In this document: one piece after another, positions 1-9,629 of the stretch
Layout: the number at the start of each line of letters is the position of its first letter
How positions within the stretch are numbered: the first letter of the stretch is position 1
Source of the DNA: Phycisphaerae bacterium
GTDB lineage: Bacteria; Planctomycetota; Phycisphaerae; Phycisphaerales; UBA1924
Length of the DNA stretch: 64,000 bases
Direction of reading: 5' to 3'
Assembly: GCA_016794925.1 (NCBI GenBank)
Contig: JAEUIW010000017.1
Coordinates: forward strand, 1 to 64,000
Notes under the pieces: model-generated
What the model was told of the DNA's origin: nothing
The model's input: only the letters and a program-made list of their open reading frames with translations
Database searches by the model: none
Position numbers and translations under genes: made by a program

Positions 1-410
1 ACGACTTCATGCTCACCTACGGCGACGGCCTCTCCGACGTCGACATCCCCGCCCTGCTCAACTTCCACCAGGCCCACGGCCGCGCCGCCTCCGTCACCGG
101 CGTGCGCCCGCCGAGCCGCTTCGGCGAGCTCGTCGTCGCCGGCCCGCAGGTCCGCCGCTTCAGCGAGAAGCCGGTCGAGACCGGCCACATCAACGGCGGC
201 TTCTTCGCCTTCAAGCGCCGCTTCCTCGACTACGTCAGCGACGACGAGTCCTGCATCCTCGAGCGCGCCCCGCTCGAGCGCGCCGCCGAGGACGGCGAGC
301 TCATGATGTTCGAGCACGCCGGCTTTTGGCAGTGCATGGACACCTACCGCGACCTGCTCAAGCTCGAAGAGGCGTGGAACGGCGGCAACGCCCCCTGGAG
401 GACCTGGTAA
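1..410 (+). CDS. rfbF: Glucose-1-phosphate cytidylyltransferase, C-terminal part (5' end outside window)
   Basis: This would make CDP-glucose from CTP and glucose-1-phosphate, the first step of the CDP-dideoxyhexose branch of surface-polysaccharide synthesis, in the cytoplasm. The frame is open to the window edge, so the N-terminus with the nucleotide-binding GxGTR loop is missing. What remains matches the family's second half: [11 protein letters not shown] (metal and substrate site), [10 protein letters not shown], and a tail ending APWRTW, which is characteristic of RfbF. The stop at 408-410 lies two bases before the next start, and the next gene encodes the expected follow-on dehydratase. 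Codons are strongly C-ended (GCC, CTC, GAC), unlike the genes after position 1950. The methionine at base 9 is internal, not the start. Confidence 0.88.
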   Translation, partial: DFMLTYGDGLSDVDIPALLNFHQAHGRAASVTGVRPPSRFGELVVAGPQVRRFSEKPVETGHINGGFFAFKRRFLDYVSDDESCILERAPLERAAEDGELMMFEHAGFWQCMDTYRDLLKLEEAWNGGNAPWRTW

Positions 411-412
411 TC

Positions 413-1384
413 ATGGCATTTTGGACCGATCGTCCGGTGTTCGTCACGGGCGCGACCGGCTTGCTCGGCAGCCACATGGTCGCCGAGCTGCTGGACCGCG
501 GCGCCAACGCGGTGTGCCTGGTCCGCGACCAGGTCAGCCAGAGCCACTTTCAACGCCTCGGCCTCGACCGCCGCGCCGTCATCGTCCGCGGCTCCCTCGA
601 GGACTACCCGCTGCTCGAGCGCGCCCTCAACGAGCACGAGATCGACACCGTCCTGCACCTCGGCGCGCAGACCATCGTCGGCACCGCCAGCCGCAACCCC
701 ATGTCCACCTGGGAGGCCAACGTCCGCGGCAGCTACAACCTGCTCGAGGCCTGCCGCCACAACGCGAAGAAGGTCCAGCGGGTCGTCGTCGCCTCGAGCG
801 ACAAGGCCTACGGCGACCAGCCCGTGCTGCCCTACACCGAGGCCTCCCCGCTCGAGGGCCGCTTCCCCTACGACTGCTCCAAGAGCTGCACCGACCTCAT
901 CGCCCGCTGCTACTTCGAGACCTACCGCCTCAACGTCTGCATCACCCGCTGCGGCAACCTGTTCGGCCCCGGCGACCTCAACTGGAACCGCATCGTCCCC
1001 GGCACGATCCGCTCCGCCATCCGCGGCGAGCGCCCGATCATCCGCTCCGACGGCCACTTCATCCGCGACTACGTCTACGTCGGCGACGCCGTGGCCGCCT
1101 ACCTCGACCTCGCCGAGCAGATGCACCGCCCCGAGGTCGCCGGCGAGGCCTTCAACTTCTCCGACGAGCGCCCCCAGAGCGTCCTCGACATCGCCGCCCA
1201 CGTCCTCATCGCCGCCGGCCGCCCCGACCTCGAGCCCGTCGTCCTCGGCGAGGCCAGCCACGAGATCCGGGCCCAGTTCCTCGCCTCCGAGAAGGCCCGC
1301 GAGCGCCTCGGCTGGCGCCCCCGCTTCGGCCTCACCGCCGGCCTCGAGCGCACCGTCGCCTGGTACCGCGAGCTGCTGACCTGA
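413..1384 (+). CDS. rfbG: CDP-glucose 4,6-dehydratase-like SDR protein (NAD-dependent epimerase/dehydratase)
   Basis: Extended short-chain dehydrogenase of 323 residues that probably converts CDP-glucose to CDP-4-keto-6-deoxyglucose. The Rossmann motif GATGLLGSH is at residues 13-21, SSDKAYGD resembles the SSDK motif of CDP-glucose dehydratases, and the catalytic Tyr-x3-Lys pair is Y153/K157. Start chosen at ATG 413: it is preceded by GGAGG, sits two bases after the cytidylyltransferase stop, and places the Rossmann loop at the usual distance from the N-terminus. An in-frame start at 326 lies inside the upstream gene and is unlikely. Neighbour order rfbF-rfbG supports the CDP-sugar call. GDP-mannose or dTDP-glucose dehydratase activity is a less likely alternative. 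Confidence 0.8.
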   Translation: MAFWTDRPVFVTGATGLLGSHMVAELLDRGANAVCLVRDQVSQSHFQRLGLDRRAVIVRGSLEDYPLLERALNEHEIDTVLHLGAQTIVGTASRNPMSTWEANVRGSYNLLEACRHNAKKVQRVVVASSDKAYGDQPVLPYTEASPLEGRFPYDCSKSCTDLIARCYFETYRLNVCITRCGNLFGPGDLNWNRIVPGTIRSAIRGERPIIRSDGHFIRDYVYVGDAVAAYLDLAEQMHRPEVAGEAFNFSDERPQSVLDIAAHVLIAAGRPDLEPVVLGEASHEIRAQFLASEKARERLGWRPRFGLTAGLERTVAWYRELLT

Positions 1385-1394
1385 CCCCCAGGAC

Positions 1395-1706
<312 letters not shown>

Positions 1707-1952
1707 CTCGCGCGCCGAACGGGGCGCGCGACGGGGACGGAGTCCGGGCGGGCGGCACCGGATCGTGTGGGATGAGAATGAGGATTCTGGGACGGAAGTT
1801 AGAGGCCGGGCGGTCTGCGCGGGCGCGGCGGCCGTATCGGCAGACCCGGTCCGATTCTGGGACTGTGCCACGTGCGTCGCGTATTCGACATTGGAGTGTG
1901 TGAGATTGCGATCGGCGGGGTTGCGGGCGGTCGGCGAGGGGGAGGAGCGAGC

Positions 1953-4166
1953 ATGATCCGTTGGGCATGGATCGCGATTGTCGCGTTGCTGGCTGGGGCC
2001 ATGAGCCTTGTGGGCGGGTCCTCGCACGCGGCGCCTCCATCTCCCGCGTCCGAGTCCCGGGGTGAGGGGCGCGCGGACAGTCCGGTTGTTTCGCACTCGG
2101 ATCCGGCTGGACCGGACACGGAGCGGGTGGTGATCTCGCTGCCGGACGGGCGACGGTTGGAGCGGTGGGTGCCGCGCGGCGTGGTGCTGGGTCGGATGCC
2201 GGGCGGGTTGGTCGCGCCGAAGCTGTCGGAATGGCGTGGCGCATCGAAGGGAGCGAGCGCGGGGGCGGTGCGTTCGGTGCAGTCGGGATCGGCGGGCGCG
2301 GCGATGCCGGGTCGGGCGAAGATCGTGACCCGGGTGACGGAGAAGCCGGCGGAGCTCGGGGCCGTGCGCGCGGGAGCGGCGACCGCGAACGACGGCGCGC
2401 GAACCGTGGCGGCGGGCACGGGGAGGAACGGGGAACGGCAGACCGCGGTGGCGGGCGATGCGCCGCGGCCGGAGAAGGTTGGCCGCGGGTGGGCGGCGGG
2501 CCGGGATGACGACGGCGGGTATATCGGGGACGGATCGAACGGGGGGGCGGACGGCGGGATGGGTGGGAATGACGGTGGGGGAAGCGGCGGTGGGGGCGGG
2601 AGCGGGGGTGGGGGTGGCGCGAGTGGATGGACGGAGTTCACACCCAGCGCCGACACCAAGCGCGTGTACGTGAGCAGCGTGAGCGGGCTGGATTCGAACC
2701 CGGGCACGGAGGCGGCGCCGGTGCGGACGATCGCGAAGGGCTTCACGCTGCTGCGGGACGGGTTTCCGGATTGGCTGCTGCTGAAAAGGGGCGAGACGTT
2801 CCGCGAGGCGTTCCCGCTGTGGAACAAGAGCGGCCGTTCTCCGGCTGAGCCGATGGTGGTGTGGAGCTACGGCGCCTCGAACGACCGGCCGCTGGTGGAC
2901 AGCGGGAACACGCACGGCATCTTCCGGATGAACCCGCCGGCGCGGAAATTCCTGGCGTTCGTGGGGGTCCATTTCTGGGCGAGCACGTTCGATGGTTCGA
3001 CGGATTGCGGCGGGATCTTCTGGCTGGACGACGGGGACGACCTGTTGATCGAGGATTGCCGGTTCCAGGGGTACGGGACGGGGATCTGCATCCAGGGCTT
3101 CCGGGGCACGGTGACGAACGTGCGGATCCGGCGGTGCGTGGTGGACGGGAGCTTCAACGCGTCGGGCGGGTCGTCGGGGCTGTACCTTTCGAAGGTGAAC
3201 AACTGGGTGATCGAGGAGTGCATCCTGGACGACAACGGCCGGAAGACGGCCGCGGATTCGTCGGCGCGGCGCGGGCACAACATCTACGTGCAGGACGACA
3301 CGGGCCCCGGGATCGTGCGTCGGAACATCATCTCACGCGGGGCGTCGCACGGGGTGCAGGTGCGTTCGGGCGGGATCGTGGAGGACAACGTGCTGGTGAG
3401 GAACGCGATCGCGGTGCAGTTCGGTCGCGGGGACAGTCCGGTGCCCGGGGGCGTGTCGGGCCGGATCAGCCGGAATGTCGTGGTGGAGGCGACGGACATC
3501 AACGCGGAGAACTCGCGCGGTCTGGGCTTCGACGTGAACAACATCGGGCCGCAGGGCCTGACGATCGAGGACAACATCCTGGCGAACAAGCTCTCGGCGG
3601 GGGCGGGGACGTCGATGCTGCTGGCGGACCCGCTGTACGGGACGTTCGGGGCGGGGTTGCAGAACGTGACGGTGCGCGGGAACCTGATTTACAACTGGCG
3701 CGGGGCGTTGACGGTGTCGGCGCCGGGCGGGTCGGCGGTGTACACGAACATCCGTTTCGAGCGGAACACGCTGGTGGATCCGTCGTCGAGCCCGCACGCG
3801 GAGCTGATGTCGTTCTACTCGGCGGCGGCGCCGATGTTCACGTTCACGGGCGACGGGTACAAGACCAACCGCCCGGCGGGGCAGTGGTTCACGCTGGCGG
3901 GCGCCAACGTCTCGCTGGCGCAGTGGATGAGCGCGTCGCGGGAGGCGGACGCGGTGCTGGCCGCGGGGGCGTACGTGAACGCGGCGGCGAGCACGGCGGG
4001 GTTCGCGACGGAGAAGGGGTTCGGATCGACACACGAGTCGCTGATGGGGGCGATGGTGGGGAACGGCCCCTCGTCGGGGCAGTCGCGGTTCCGGTGGAAC
4101 GACGAGCTGAGCGTGGACCGGCTGCTGCAGTATTTCCGCGCGGCGTTCCAGCCGCTGGGCGGGTGA
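1953..4166 (+). CDS. Secreted right-handed parallel beta-helix protein
   Basis: A 737-residue protein with a clear signal peptide (MIRWAWIAIVALLAGAM..., cleavage probably after SSHA, near residue 26). Next is a low-complexity, Arg/Ala/Gly-rich segment (about 30-195), a glycine-rich linker at about 198-228 with GGGGS-like runs, and then a long repeat domain to the C-terminus. The repeat domain opens with YVSSVSGLDSNPGTEAAPVRTI, a common start of planctomycete beta-helix proteins, and is rich in short N-x-I/V strands (RNIISRG, VEDNVLVRN, VRGNLIYNW). Such folds often bind or cleave polysaccharides, so a role in trimming or holding the exopolysaccharide is an inference. ATG 1953 was chosen because it begins the signal peptide and follows GGGGGAGGAG. 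Confidence 0.72.
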   Translation: MIRWAWIAIVALLAGAMSLVGGSSHAAPPSPASESRGEGRADSPVVSHSDPAGPDTERVVISLPDGRRLERWVPRGVVLGRMPGGLVAPKLSEWRGASKGASAGAVRSVQSGSAGAAMPGRAKIVTRVTEKPAELGAVRAGAATANDGARTVAAGTGRNGERQTAVAGDAPRPEKVGRGWAAGRDDDGGYIGDGSNGGADGGMGGNDGGGSGGGGGSGGGGGASGWTEFTPSADTKRVYVSSVSGLDSNPGTEAAPVRTIAKGFTLLRDGFPDWLLLKRGETFREAFPLWNKSGRSPAEPMVVWSYGASNDRPLVDSGNTHGIFRMNPPARKFLAFVGVHFWASTFDGSTDCGGIFWLDDGDDLLIEDCRFQGYGTGICIQGFRGTVTNVRIRRCVVDGSFNASGGSSGLYLSKVNNWVIEECILDDNGRKTAADSSARRGHNIYVQDDTGPGIVRRNIISRGASHGVQVRSGGIVEDNVLVRNAIAVQFGRGDSPVPGGVSGRISRNVVVEATDINAENSRGLGFDVNNIGPQGLTIEDNILANKLSAGAGTSMLLADPLYGTFGAGLQNVTVRGNLIYNWRGALTVSAPGGSAVYTNIRFERNTLVDPSSSPHAELMSFYSAAAPMFTFTGDGYKTNRPAGQWFTLAGANVSLAQWMSASREADAVLAAGAYVNAAASTAGFATEKGFGSTHESLMGAMVGNGPSSGQSRFRWNDELSVDRLLQYFRAAFQPLGG

Positions 4167-4187
4167 TCGGATGACGGAACTCGAGAC

Positions 4188-5663
4188 GTGACGGCGGGTG
4201 TGCTCCGGCGCGTGGCGGTGGTGGTGGGCGTGGCGCGTGGCGACGACGGCGCATCGGCGACGCTGCGCCAGCGGGCGATCCTGGGCTCGGTGTGGACGTT
4301 CGCCGGGTACGGCGCGAGCCAGGTGATCCGGCTGGGCGCGAACATGATCCTGACGCGGCTGCTGGTGCCGGAGGCGTTCGGGCTGATGCTGCTGGTGAAC
4401 ACGTTCATCATCGGCCTGCAGATGTTCAGCGATCTGGGGCTGGGGGCGGGGATCATCCGCGCGCGGCGCGGGTCGGACGCGGCGTACCTGAACACGGCGT
4501 GGACGATCCAGATCATCCGTGGCTTCGCGCTGACGCTGGCGGCGCTGCTGCTGGCGGGGCCGTACGCGCGGGCGATGGGGAAGAACGTCGATGAGCTGGT
4601 GATGGTCGCGGCGGTGACGGCCGTGATCAGCGGGTTCAACTCGACGTCGCTGTACACGCTCAATCGCGAGTTGTCGCTGGGGCGGCTGACCGTGCTGGAG
4701 CTGACGGCGCAGAGCGCGGGGGCGGCGGTGATGGTGGCGGGCGGGCTGTGGTACTGGGCGGCGGTGGCGCGCGAGTTGCCGGGAATCTCGGAGCTGGGTT
4801 CCTGGGCGACGGGGGTGCCGGCGGCGTGGCGGTGGTGGTTGTTGCCGCGCCCGCACGAGCTTCCGACGGCGAGCTGGCCGCTGGTGGCGGGCGCGATCGC
4901 GACGGCGCTGGTCAAAGCGATCGGGAGCCGGTTCCTGTCGGACCGGCGGGACGCGTGGGGGTGGGACCCGGGCGCGGCGCGGCAGATCCTGGCGTTCGGG
5001 GCGGGGATCTTCCTGTCCACGGCGTTGCTGTTCGCCTCGGACCAGAGCGAGCGGCTGCTGCTGGGGTACACGATCGATGAGCGGGCGCTGGGGCTGTACG
5101 GCATCGCGCTGACGCTGGCGACGATGGGGACGCAGCTGCTGGACATGCTGATGCAGAAGGTGATGTTCCCGGCGTTCTCGGAGATGCTGCGTGAGCGGCG
5201 CGAGCGGGCGCTCGGGCATTACCGGCGGATGGGCCTGCTGGTGGGGTTGGCGGCGGCGGGGGCGTTGGTGGGGCAGTTGCTGCTGGGCAAGCCGATCATC
5301 CGGTTGCTGTACGACGACCGGTACCTGGACGCGGGATGGATGCTGCAGGTGATGGGCGTGCAGGCGGCGGCGTTGATCCTGCGCACGCCCGCCGCGTGGC
5401 TGCTGCTGGCGGAGGGGCAGACGCGGTACAGCGTGTGGTCGAGCCTGACGAAGATCGGTTGCATCGCGGTGTTCCTGCCGTGGGCGCTGGGGACGGGCGA
5501 GCTGAAGACGGCGGTGTGGGTGGTGTCCGCGGCGAGCGTGCCGGCGTACCTGGTGTACGCGTTCGGGGTGGCGCGCGAGTTTCCCGGCCTGCGGGCGCGG
5601 GAGGCGGGCTGGGCGGCGATGATGGTGGGGGGGGCGGTGCTGGTGTACTGGGTGGTGCATTGA
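4188..5663 (+). CDS. Polysaccharide flippase, Wzx/MOP family
   Basis: A 491-residue integral membrane protein that would move lipid-linked repeat units across the inner membrane. It shows about 12 hydrophobic segments and the usual N-terminal signature of MOP-family lipopolysaccharide flippases: a short amphipathic lead (SVWTFAGYGASQVIRLGANM), then ILTRLLVPEAFGLMLLVNTF. The C-terminal half (VLALT-type helices near 280-480) is typical of the Wzx/RfbX or PST group. The GTG at 4188 is preceded by only weak ribosome-binding sequence; no better in-frame start exists before the first membrane helix. It lies 21 bases after the beta-helix gene and one base before the acyltransferase, so it is probably in the same operon. 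Confidence 0.82.
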   Translation: MTAGVLRRVAVVVGVARGDDGASATLRQRAILGSVWTFAGYGASQVIRLGANMILTRLLVPEAFGLMLLVNTFIIGLQMFSDLGLGAGIIRARRGSDAAYLNTAWTIQIIRGFALTLAALLLAGPYARAMGKNVDELVMVAAVTAVISGFNSTSLYTLNRELSLGRLTVLELTAQSAGAAVMVAGGLWYWAAVARELPGISELGSWATGVPAAWRWWLLPRPHELPTASWPLVAGAIATALVKAIGSRFLSDRRDAWGWDPGAARQILAFGAGIFLSTALLFASDQSERLLLGYTIDERALGLYGIALTLATMGTQLLDMLMQKVMFPAFSEMLRERRERALGHYRRMGLLVGLAAAGALVGQLLLGKPIIRLLYDDRYLDAGWMLQVMGVQAAALILRTPAAWLLLAEGQTRYSVWSSLTKIGCIAVFLPWALGTGELKTAVWVVSAASVPAYLVYAFGVAREFPGLRAREAGWAAMMVGGAVLVYWVVH

Positions 5664-5664
5664 G

Positions 5665-6282
5665 ATGGGCCTGATCGCCCGAGCGCGGTACCGGTTGGCG
5701 CACGCGTGGCAGGCGCGTCGGCTTGGCGCGCTCGGGGCGCGCAGCGCGGTGATGCGGCCGGAGATGATCGGGGGCGGCGAGGGGATCCTGGTGGGCGCGG
5801 ACGTGACGATCCGTCCGCACGCGCGTCTGGAGTGCGTGCGCGACGGCGGCTTCCGCGGCGAGATTCACATCGGGGACGGGACGGACGCGCAGCTGTACCT
5901 GCACGTGGGCGCGGCGGAGCGGGTGACGATCGGCCGCAAGGTGCTCATCGCGGGGCGGGTGTACATCTCGGACCATGATCACGACTGGCCGGACCCGACG
6001 ATGCTGAAGCTGGTGGTGGCGCCGGTGGCGATCGGGGACGGCTGCTGGCTGGGGGAGGGGTCGTGCGTGCTCAAGGGGGTGACGCTGGGTGCCGGCTGCA
6101 TCGTGGGCGCGAACGCGGTGGTCACGCGGTCGTTCCCGGAGCGGTGCATGCTGGTGGGGGTTCCCGCGCGTGCGATCAAGCGGTTCGACCCGGCCGCGGG
6201 CGCGTGGCGCGGGTGCGGGCCGCGGGGCGAGCCGATCGACGCGGCCGGGGGCGGGCGTGACGCGGGGAGGGCCGGGGCGTGA
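5665..6282 (+). CDS. Hexapeptide-repeat O-acyltransferase
   Basis: A 205-residue left-handed beta-helix acyltransferase likely to acetylate a sugar of the polymer. Hexapeptide-type turns run from about residue 30 to 170 (VTIGRKVLIAGRVYISDHDHDW, IGDGCWLGEGSCVLKGV, LGAGCIVGANAVVTRSFP), ending in LVGVPARAIKRFD, the usual C-terminal closure. The catalytic-type His is in the SDHDHDW segment. Start ATG 5665 lies one base after the flippase stop. The last four bases overlap the next gene's start (GTGA), indicating coupled translation. The acceptor cannot be told from sequence. Confidence 0.8.
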   Translation: MGLIARARYRLAHAWQARRLGALGARSAVMRPEMIGGGEGILVGADVTIRPHARLECVRDGGFRGEIHIGDGTDAQLYLHVGAAERVTIGRKVLIAGRVYISDHDHDWPDPTMLKLVVAPVAIGDGCWLGEGSCVLKGVTLGAGCIVGANAVVTRSFPERCMLVGVPARAIKRFDPAAGAWRGCGPRGEPIDAAGGGRDAGRAGA

Positions 6283-7664
6283 CGCTGACGGTCTACCTTG
6301 CGTTGTTCGCGTGGCCGGTGCTGACGCTGTTCCTGTTCGCGGCCATGCCGTCGCTGCGGGCGACGGTCGTGAGCATGGCGGCGGGGTGGATGTTCCTGCC
6401 CGTGGCCGGGTTCAAGCTCCCTGGCCTGCCGGACTACACGAAGCTCACGGCCATCAGCCTGGGTGTGCTGCTGGGGACGCTGGTGTTCGACCCGGCGCGG
6501 CTGGGGCGGCTGCGGCCGCGGTGGTTCGACGTGCCGATGCTGGTGTGGTGGCTGGTGCCGATGGCCTCGTCGATCACGAACGGTCTGGGGGCGTACGACG
6601 GCGGTTCGTCGATGATGAAGGGGACGGAGTACTGGGTGATCCCGTACCTGATCGGGCGGCTGTATTTCAGCGACGCGGCCGGCCTGCGCGAGCTGGCGAT
6701 GGGGATGATCGTGGGGGGGCTCGTGTACGTGCCGCTGTGCCTGTTCGAGGCGCGGATGAGCCCGCAGCTGCACACCTGGGTGTACGGGTACCACCAGCAC
6801 CAGTTCATCCAGTCGTGGCGCTTCGGGGGGTGGCGTCCGACGGTGTTCATGCAGCACGGGCTGATGGTCGCGGCGTGGATGGCGACGGCCAGTCTGGTGG
6901 GCGTGTGGATGTGGCGGGTGGGGGAGCTGAAGCGGTTGCGGGGCTGGCCGTTCGGCTGGTTGCTGGCGGCGCTGGTGGGGACGACGCTGCTGTGCCGCTC
7001 GGTGGGCGCGATCGCGCTGCTGGCGGCCGGGCTGGGGGCGATGACCGTGGCCCGCACCTGGCGGATCACGGCGGCGGTGTGGGTGCTGGCGACGGTGCCG
7101 TTCCTGTATGTCGGCGTGCGGGTGGTCAGCCAGTGGGACGCCTCGGAGCTGATCGCGGTTTCGAAGATGATCAGTTCGGAACGGGCCGAGTCGCTCAAGA
7201 CGAGGATCGACAACGAGAACCAGCTCATCGCGCGGGCCATGGAGCGTCCGGTGTTCGGGTGGGGGCTGTGGGGCCGGGCCCGGATCATCGACGAGGAGGA
7301 GGACCAGGATCTCTCGCGCACCGATGGGATGTGGATCATCGCGTTGGGCAACCACGGGGTGGTGGGCCTGGGCGCGTTCTTCGGTTGGTTGATCCTGCCG
7401 CCGGCGTTGCTGCTGTGGAGGGCGGGGCCGGGGGTGTTCAAGCATCCCGGGGCGGCGCCGGCGGTGGCGGTGCTGGTGTCGGTGCTGCTGTTCACGATCG
7501 ACACGCTGCCGAATTCGATGATCAACCCGCTGCTGGTCGCGGCGGCGGGGGGCCTGGGCCCGGTGGCGATGGCCGTGGGCGTGCGCCGGGGCGTCGGGCG
7601 CGCGGGCGCGGGAGTTCCCCGGGGCGTTCCCGCCGTGGGCGGAGCGCAGGGGGGCGGCGCGTGA
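6279..7664 (+). CDS. O-antigen polymerase/ligase-like membrane protein (Wzy/WaaL class)
   Basis: A 461-residue protein with about 10-12 hydrophobic helices and a large extracytoplasmic loop around residues 290-360. The loop contains ERPVFGWGLWGRARI, matching the P-x-x-GxGxG loop motif of the O-antigen ligase/polymerase fold (PF04932), followed by HGVVGLGAFFGWL. It would polymerise flipped repeat units or transfer glycan in the periplasm. It begins at GTG 6279, overlapping the acyltransferase stop by four bases, and its own stop overlaps the next gene's GTG. Assignment as polymerase rather than ligase is based on its place beside the flippase. Confidence 0.72.
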   Translation: MTLTVYLALFAWPVLTLFLFAAMPSLRATVVSMAAGWMFLPVAGFKLPGLPDYTKLTAISLGVLLGTLVFDPARLGRLRPRWFDVPMLVWWLVPMASSITNGLGAYDGGSSMMKGTEYWVIPYLIGRLYFSDAAGLRELAMGMIVGGLVYVPLCLFEARMSPQLHTWVYGYHQHQFIQSWRFGGWRPTVFMQHGLMVAAWMATASLVGVWMWRVGELKRLRGWPFGWLLAALVGTTLLCRSVGAIALLAAGLGAMTVARTWRITAAVWVLATVPFLYVGVRVVSQWDASELIAVSKMISSERAESLKTRIDNENQLIARAMERPVFGWGLWGRARIIDEEEDQDLSRTDGMWIIALGNHGVVGLGAFFGWLILPPALLLWRAGPGVFKHPGAAPAVAVLVSVLLFTIDTLPNSMINPLLVAAAGGLGPVAMAVGVRRGVGRAGAGVPRGVPAVGGAQGGGA

Positions 7665-8872
7665 GGCTGAAGGTGTTCTATCCGAACTACAGCTCCGGCC
7701 GAGCGATCAGCCACATCTGTCTTTCGCTCTGCGAGGCGATGCGGGGCGAGGGGATGGACGTGGACGTGACGATGCCGGCGTCGGACGCCGCGGGGAGGCG
7801 GGAGTTCACGCGGGACGCGGTGCCGTCGTGGATCAAGCGGCTGGTGTACCGGCTGGACCGCTCGGAGCGGCGGGTGCGGGACTTCGCGGCGCGCCGGTAC
7901 CTGGCGGGTCTGGAGCGGGGGGACGTGGCGTACGTGTGGCCGGGGGCGCCGCTGTGGGTGTACGAGGAGATCAAGCGGCGCGGGCAGGTGCTGGTGATGG
8001 AGCGCATCAACACGCATCAGGCCACGGCGAAGCGGATCCTGGACGCGGAATTCCGGCGGCTGGGGATGCCCTCGACCCACGGCATCACGGACGAGGCGGT
8101 CGAGCTGGAGCGTCGGGCGCTGGCGCTCGCGGACCTGGTGTTCTCGCCGAGCCCTCTGGTGGAGGAATCGCTGGTCGAGCACGGGGTCGCGCGCGACCGG
8201 GTCATCGCTTCGAGCTACGGGTGGGACCCGTCGCGGATCGACGCGCACGCGCGGGCATCGCTGCGTCCGATCGACGGGCTGACGGTGGTGTTCGCGGGGC
8301 GCGTGTGCGTGCGGAAGGGGCCGCACCTGCTGCTGGAGGCGTGGGCGGCCTCGGGGGTGAAGGGGCGCGTGGTGTTCGCGGGGAAGGTGGACCAGGATGT
8401 CGCGGAGCGGAACGCGGCCTTCCTGGCGCGGGCCGACGTGACGTGCCTGAGCTACGTGAGCGACATCGGCGGGGTGTACCGCTCGGCGGACGTGTTCGCG
8501 TTCCCGACCCTGGAGGAGGGCAGCCCGCTGGTGACGTACGAGGCGATGGCGTGCGGGCTGCCGGTGGTGGTCTCGCCGATGGGGGCGGGCGGCGTGGCGC
8601 GGGAGGGGAAGGACGGGCTCATCATCGACGGGCACGAGCGCGAGGCGTGGGCGGGGGCGTTGCGACGCCTGGCCGCGGATGCCGAGCTGCGGCGCGGGAT
8701 GGGCGAGTCGGCGCGGATCCGAGCCCAGGGGTTCACGTGGTCGGAGGTGGGGGCGAGGCGAAGACGGGCGCTGCTTGAGGCGCTGGCGCGGCTCGCCGCG
8801 CCGCACGCCGGCTCCAACGGGGCGGCGCCGCTGGGCGGCGGGGACGGTCAGCGCGTCGCCGGTCTGGTGTAG
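7661..8872 (+). CDS. Glycosyltransferase family 4 (GT-B fold)
   Basis: A 403-residue cytoplasmic glycosyltransferase. The N-terminal half starts RLKVFYPNYSSGRA and has the Rossmann-like acceptor domain. The C-terminal half has the GT4 donor-site pattern: FAGRVCVRKGPHLLLEAW, then FPTLEEGSPLVTYEAMACG with the E-x7-E motif, followed by PVVVSPMGAGGV. Start GTG 7661 is fixed by the four-base overlap with the upstream polymerase-like gene; the open frame extends further upstream only as out-of-phase sequence within that gene. It should add a nucleotide-activated sugar to the lipid-linked intermediate with retention of configuration; the sugar is unknown. Confidence 0.82.
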   Translation: MRLKVFYPNYSSGRAISHICLSLCEAMRGEGMDVDVTMPASDAAGRREFTRDAVPSWIKRLVYRLDRSERRVRDFAARRYLAGLERGDVAYVWPGAPLWVYEEIKRRGQVLVMERINTHQATAKRILDAEFRRLGMPSTHGITDEAVELERRALALADLVFSPSPLVEESLVEHGVARDRVIASSYGWDPSRIDAHARASLRPIDGLTVVFAGRVCVRKGPHLLLEAWAASGVKGRVVFAGKVDQDVAERNAAFLARADVTCLSYVSDIGGVYRSADVFAFPTLEEGSPLVTYEAMACGLPVVVSPMGAGGVAREGKDGLIIDGHEREAWAGALRRLAADAELRRGMGESARIRAQGFTWSEVGARRRRALLEALARLAAPHAGSNGAAPLGGGDGQRVAGLV

Positions 8873-8888
8873 GACGGAGTCTCAACCT

Positions 8889-9587
8889 ATGAAGAAGCAG
8901 GTGTTCGCGGCGGCCAAGGCGATCGTCCCGATGCGCGTGCGGGAGCGTGTGCGCACGCTCGGGCCGTACCGGTGGGTGTTCCGCAAGCTCTTCGCGGAGG
9001 ACACGAGGTACCACGACCGGTTCTACACACAGGAGTACTACGACGGGGAGATGAAGGGCCTGGCCGGTCAGAGCGCCGACCCGATGGCGCGCGCGATCGT
9101 GGAGCGATTCCGACCCGCGAGCGTGATCGACGTCGGCTGCGGGACGGGCGAGTACCTGGCGGCGTTCGGGAGGCTGGGCGTCGGGGCGCGTGGCGTGGAG
9201 CTGGCGGACGCGGCCCTGCGGGCGTGCCGGGACAAGGGCGTCGAGGCGCGGAAGTTCGACCTGACCAAGGAGCCCTCGCTCCCATGGAAAGCGGACCTCG
9301 CGTACAGCTTCGAGGTCGCCGAGCACCTGCCGGAGAAGTTCGCGAACCGCTACGTGGGCATGCTGACGGGGGCGGCGTCCCGCCACGTGGTGATCACCGC
9401 GGCGTCGCCGGGGCAGGAGGGCGTGAATCACTTCAACTGCCGGCCGAAGTCGTACTGGATCGATTTGTTCGCGGCCGCGGGCTTCGCGTTCGACGGGCCG
9501 CAAACGGAGCAGTGGGAGGCGGAGAACAAGAGGCTGAACCTGGCGCCCTGGTTCTGGCTGAACCTGCTGGTGTTCGCGCGTCGGTAG
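8889..9587 (+). CDS. SAM-dependent methyltransferase, class I
   Basis: A 232-residue protein with the class I methyltransferase motif I, VIDVGCGTGEYLAAFG (about residues 81-96), an acidic end to beta-2 (GVELADAAL) and a motif IV-like stretch LAYSFEVAEHLPEKF. No membrane segments. ATG 8889 is used because the upstream in-frame sequence lies inside the previous glycosyltransferase gene. In this setting it probably methylates a sugar of the polymer or its lipid-linked precursor. The FEVAEHL pattern is common in the polysaccharide-linked methyltransferase 11/23 groups. The 42-base gap before the next gene contains no obvious structure. Confidence 0.8.
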   Translation: MKKQVFAAAKAIVPMRVRERVRTLGPYRWVFRKLFAEDTRYHDRFYTQEYYDGEMKGLAGQSADPMARAIVERFRPASVIDVGCGTGEYLAAFGRLGVGARGVELADAALRACRDKGVEARKFDLTKEPSLPWKADLAYSFEVAEHLPEKFANRYVGMLTGAASRHVVITAASPGQEGVNHFNCRPKSYWIDLFAAAGFAFDGPQTEQWEAENKRLNLAPWFWLNLLVFARR

Positions 9588-9629
9588 GGCCGATCGCGCG
9601 GGGCCTGATCCCGGGTCGGAATCGCAATC

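Noticed and set aside
3333..5660. 775-codon minus-strand open frame opposite the flippase
   Set aside because: His/Arg/Pro-rich translation without motifs; the plus strand carries an evident flippase.
6089..7660. Upstream extension of the GT4 gene frame through the polymerase-like gene
   Set aside because: The frame is open by chance; the extension lacks domain features and lies fully inside two real genes. The coupled GTG at 7661 fits the family start.
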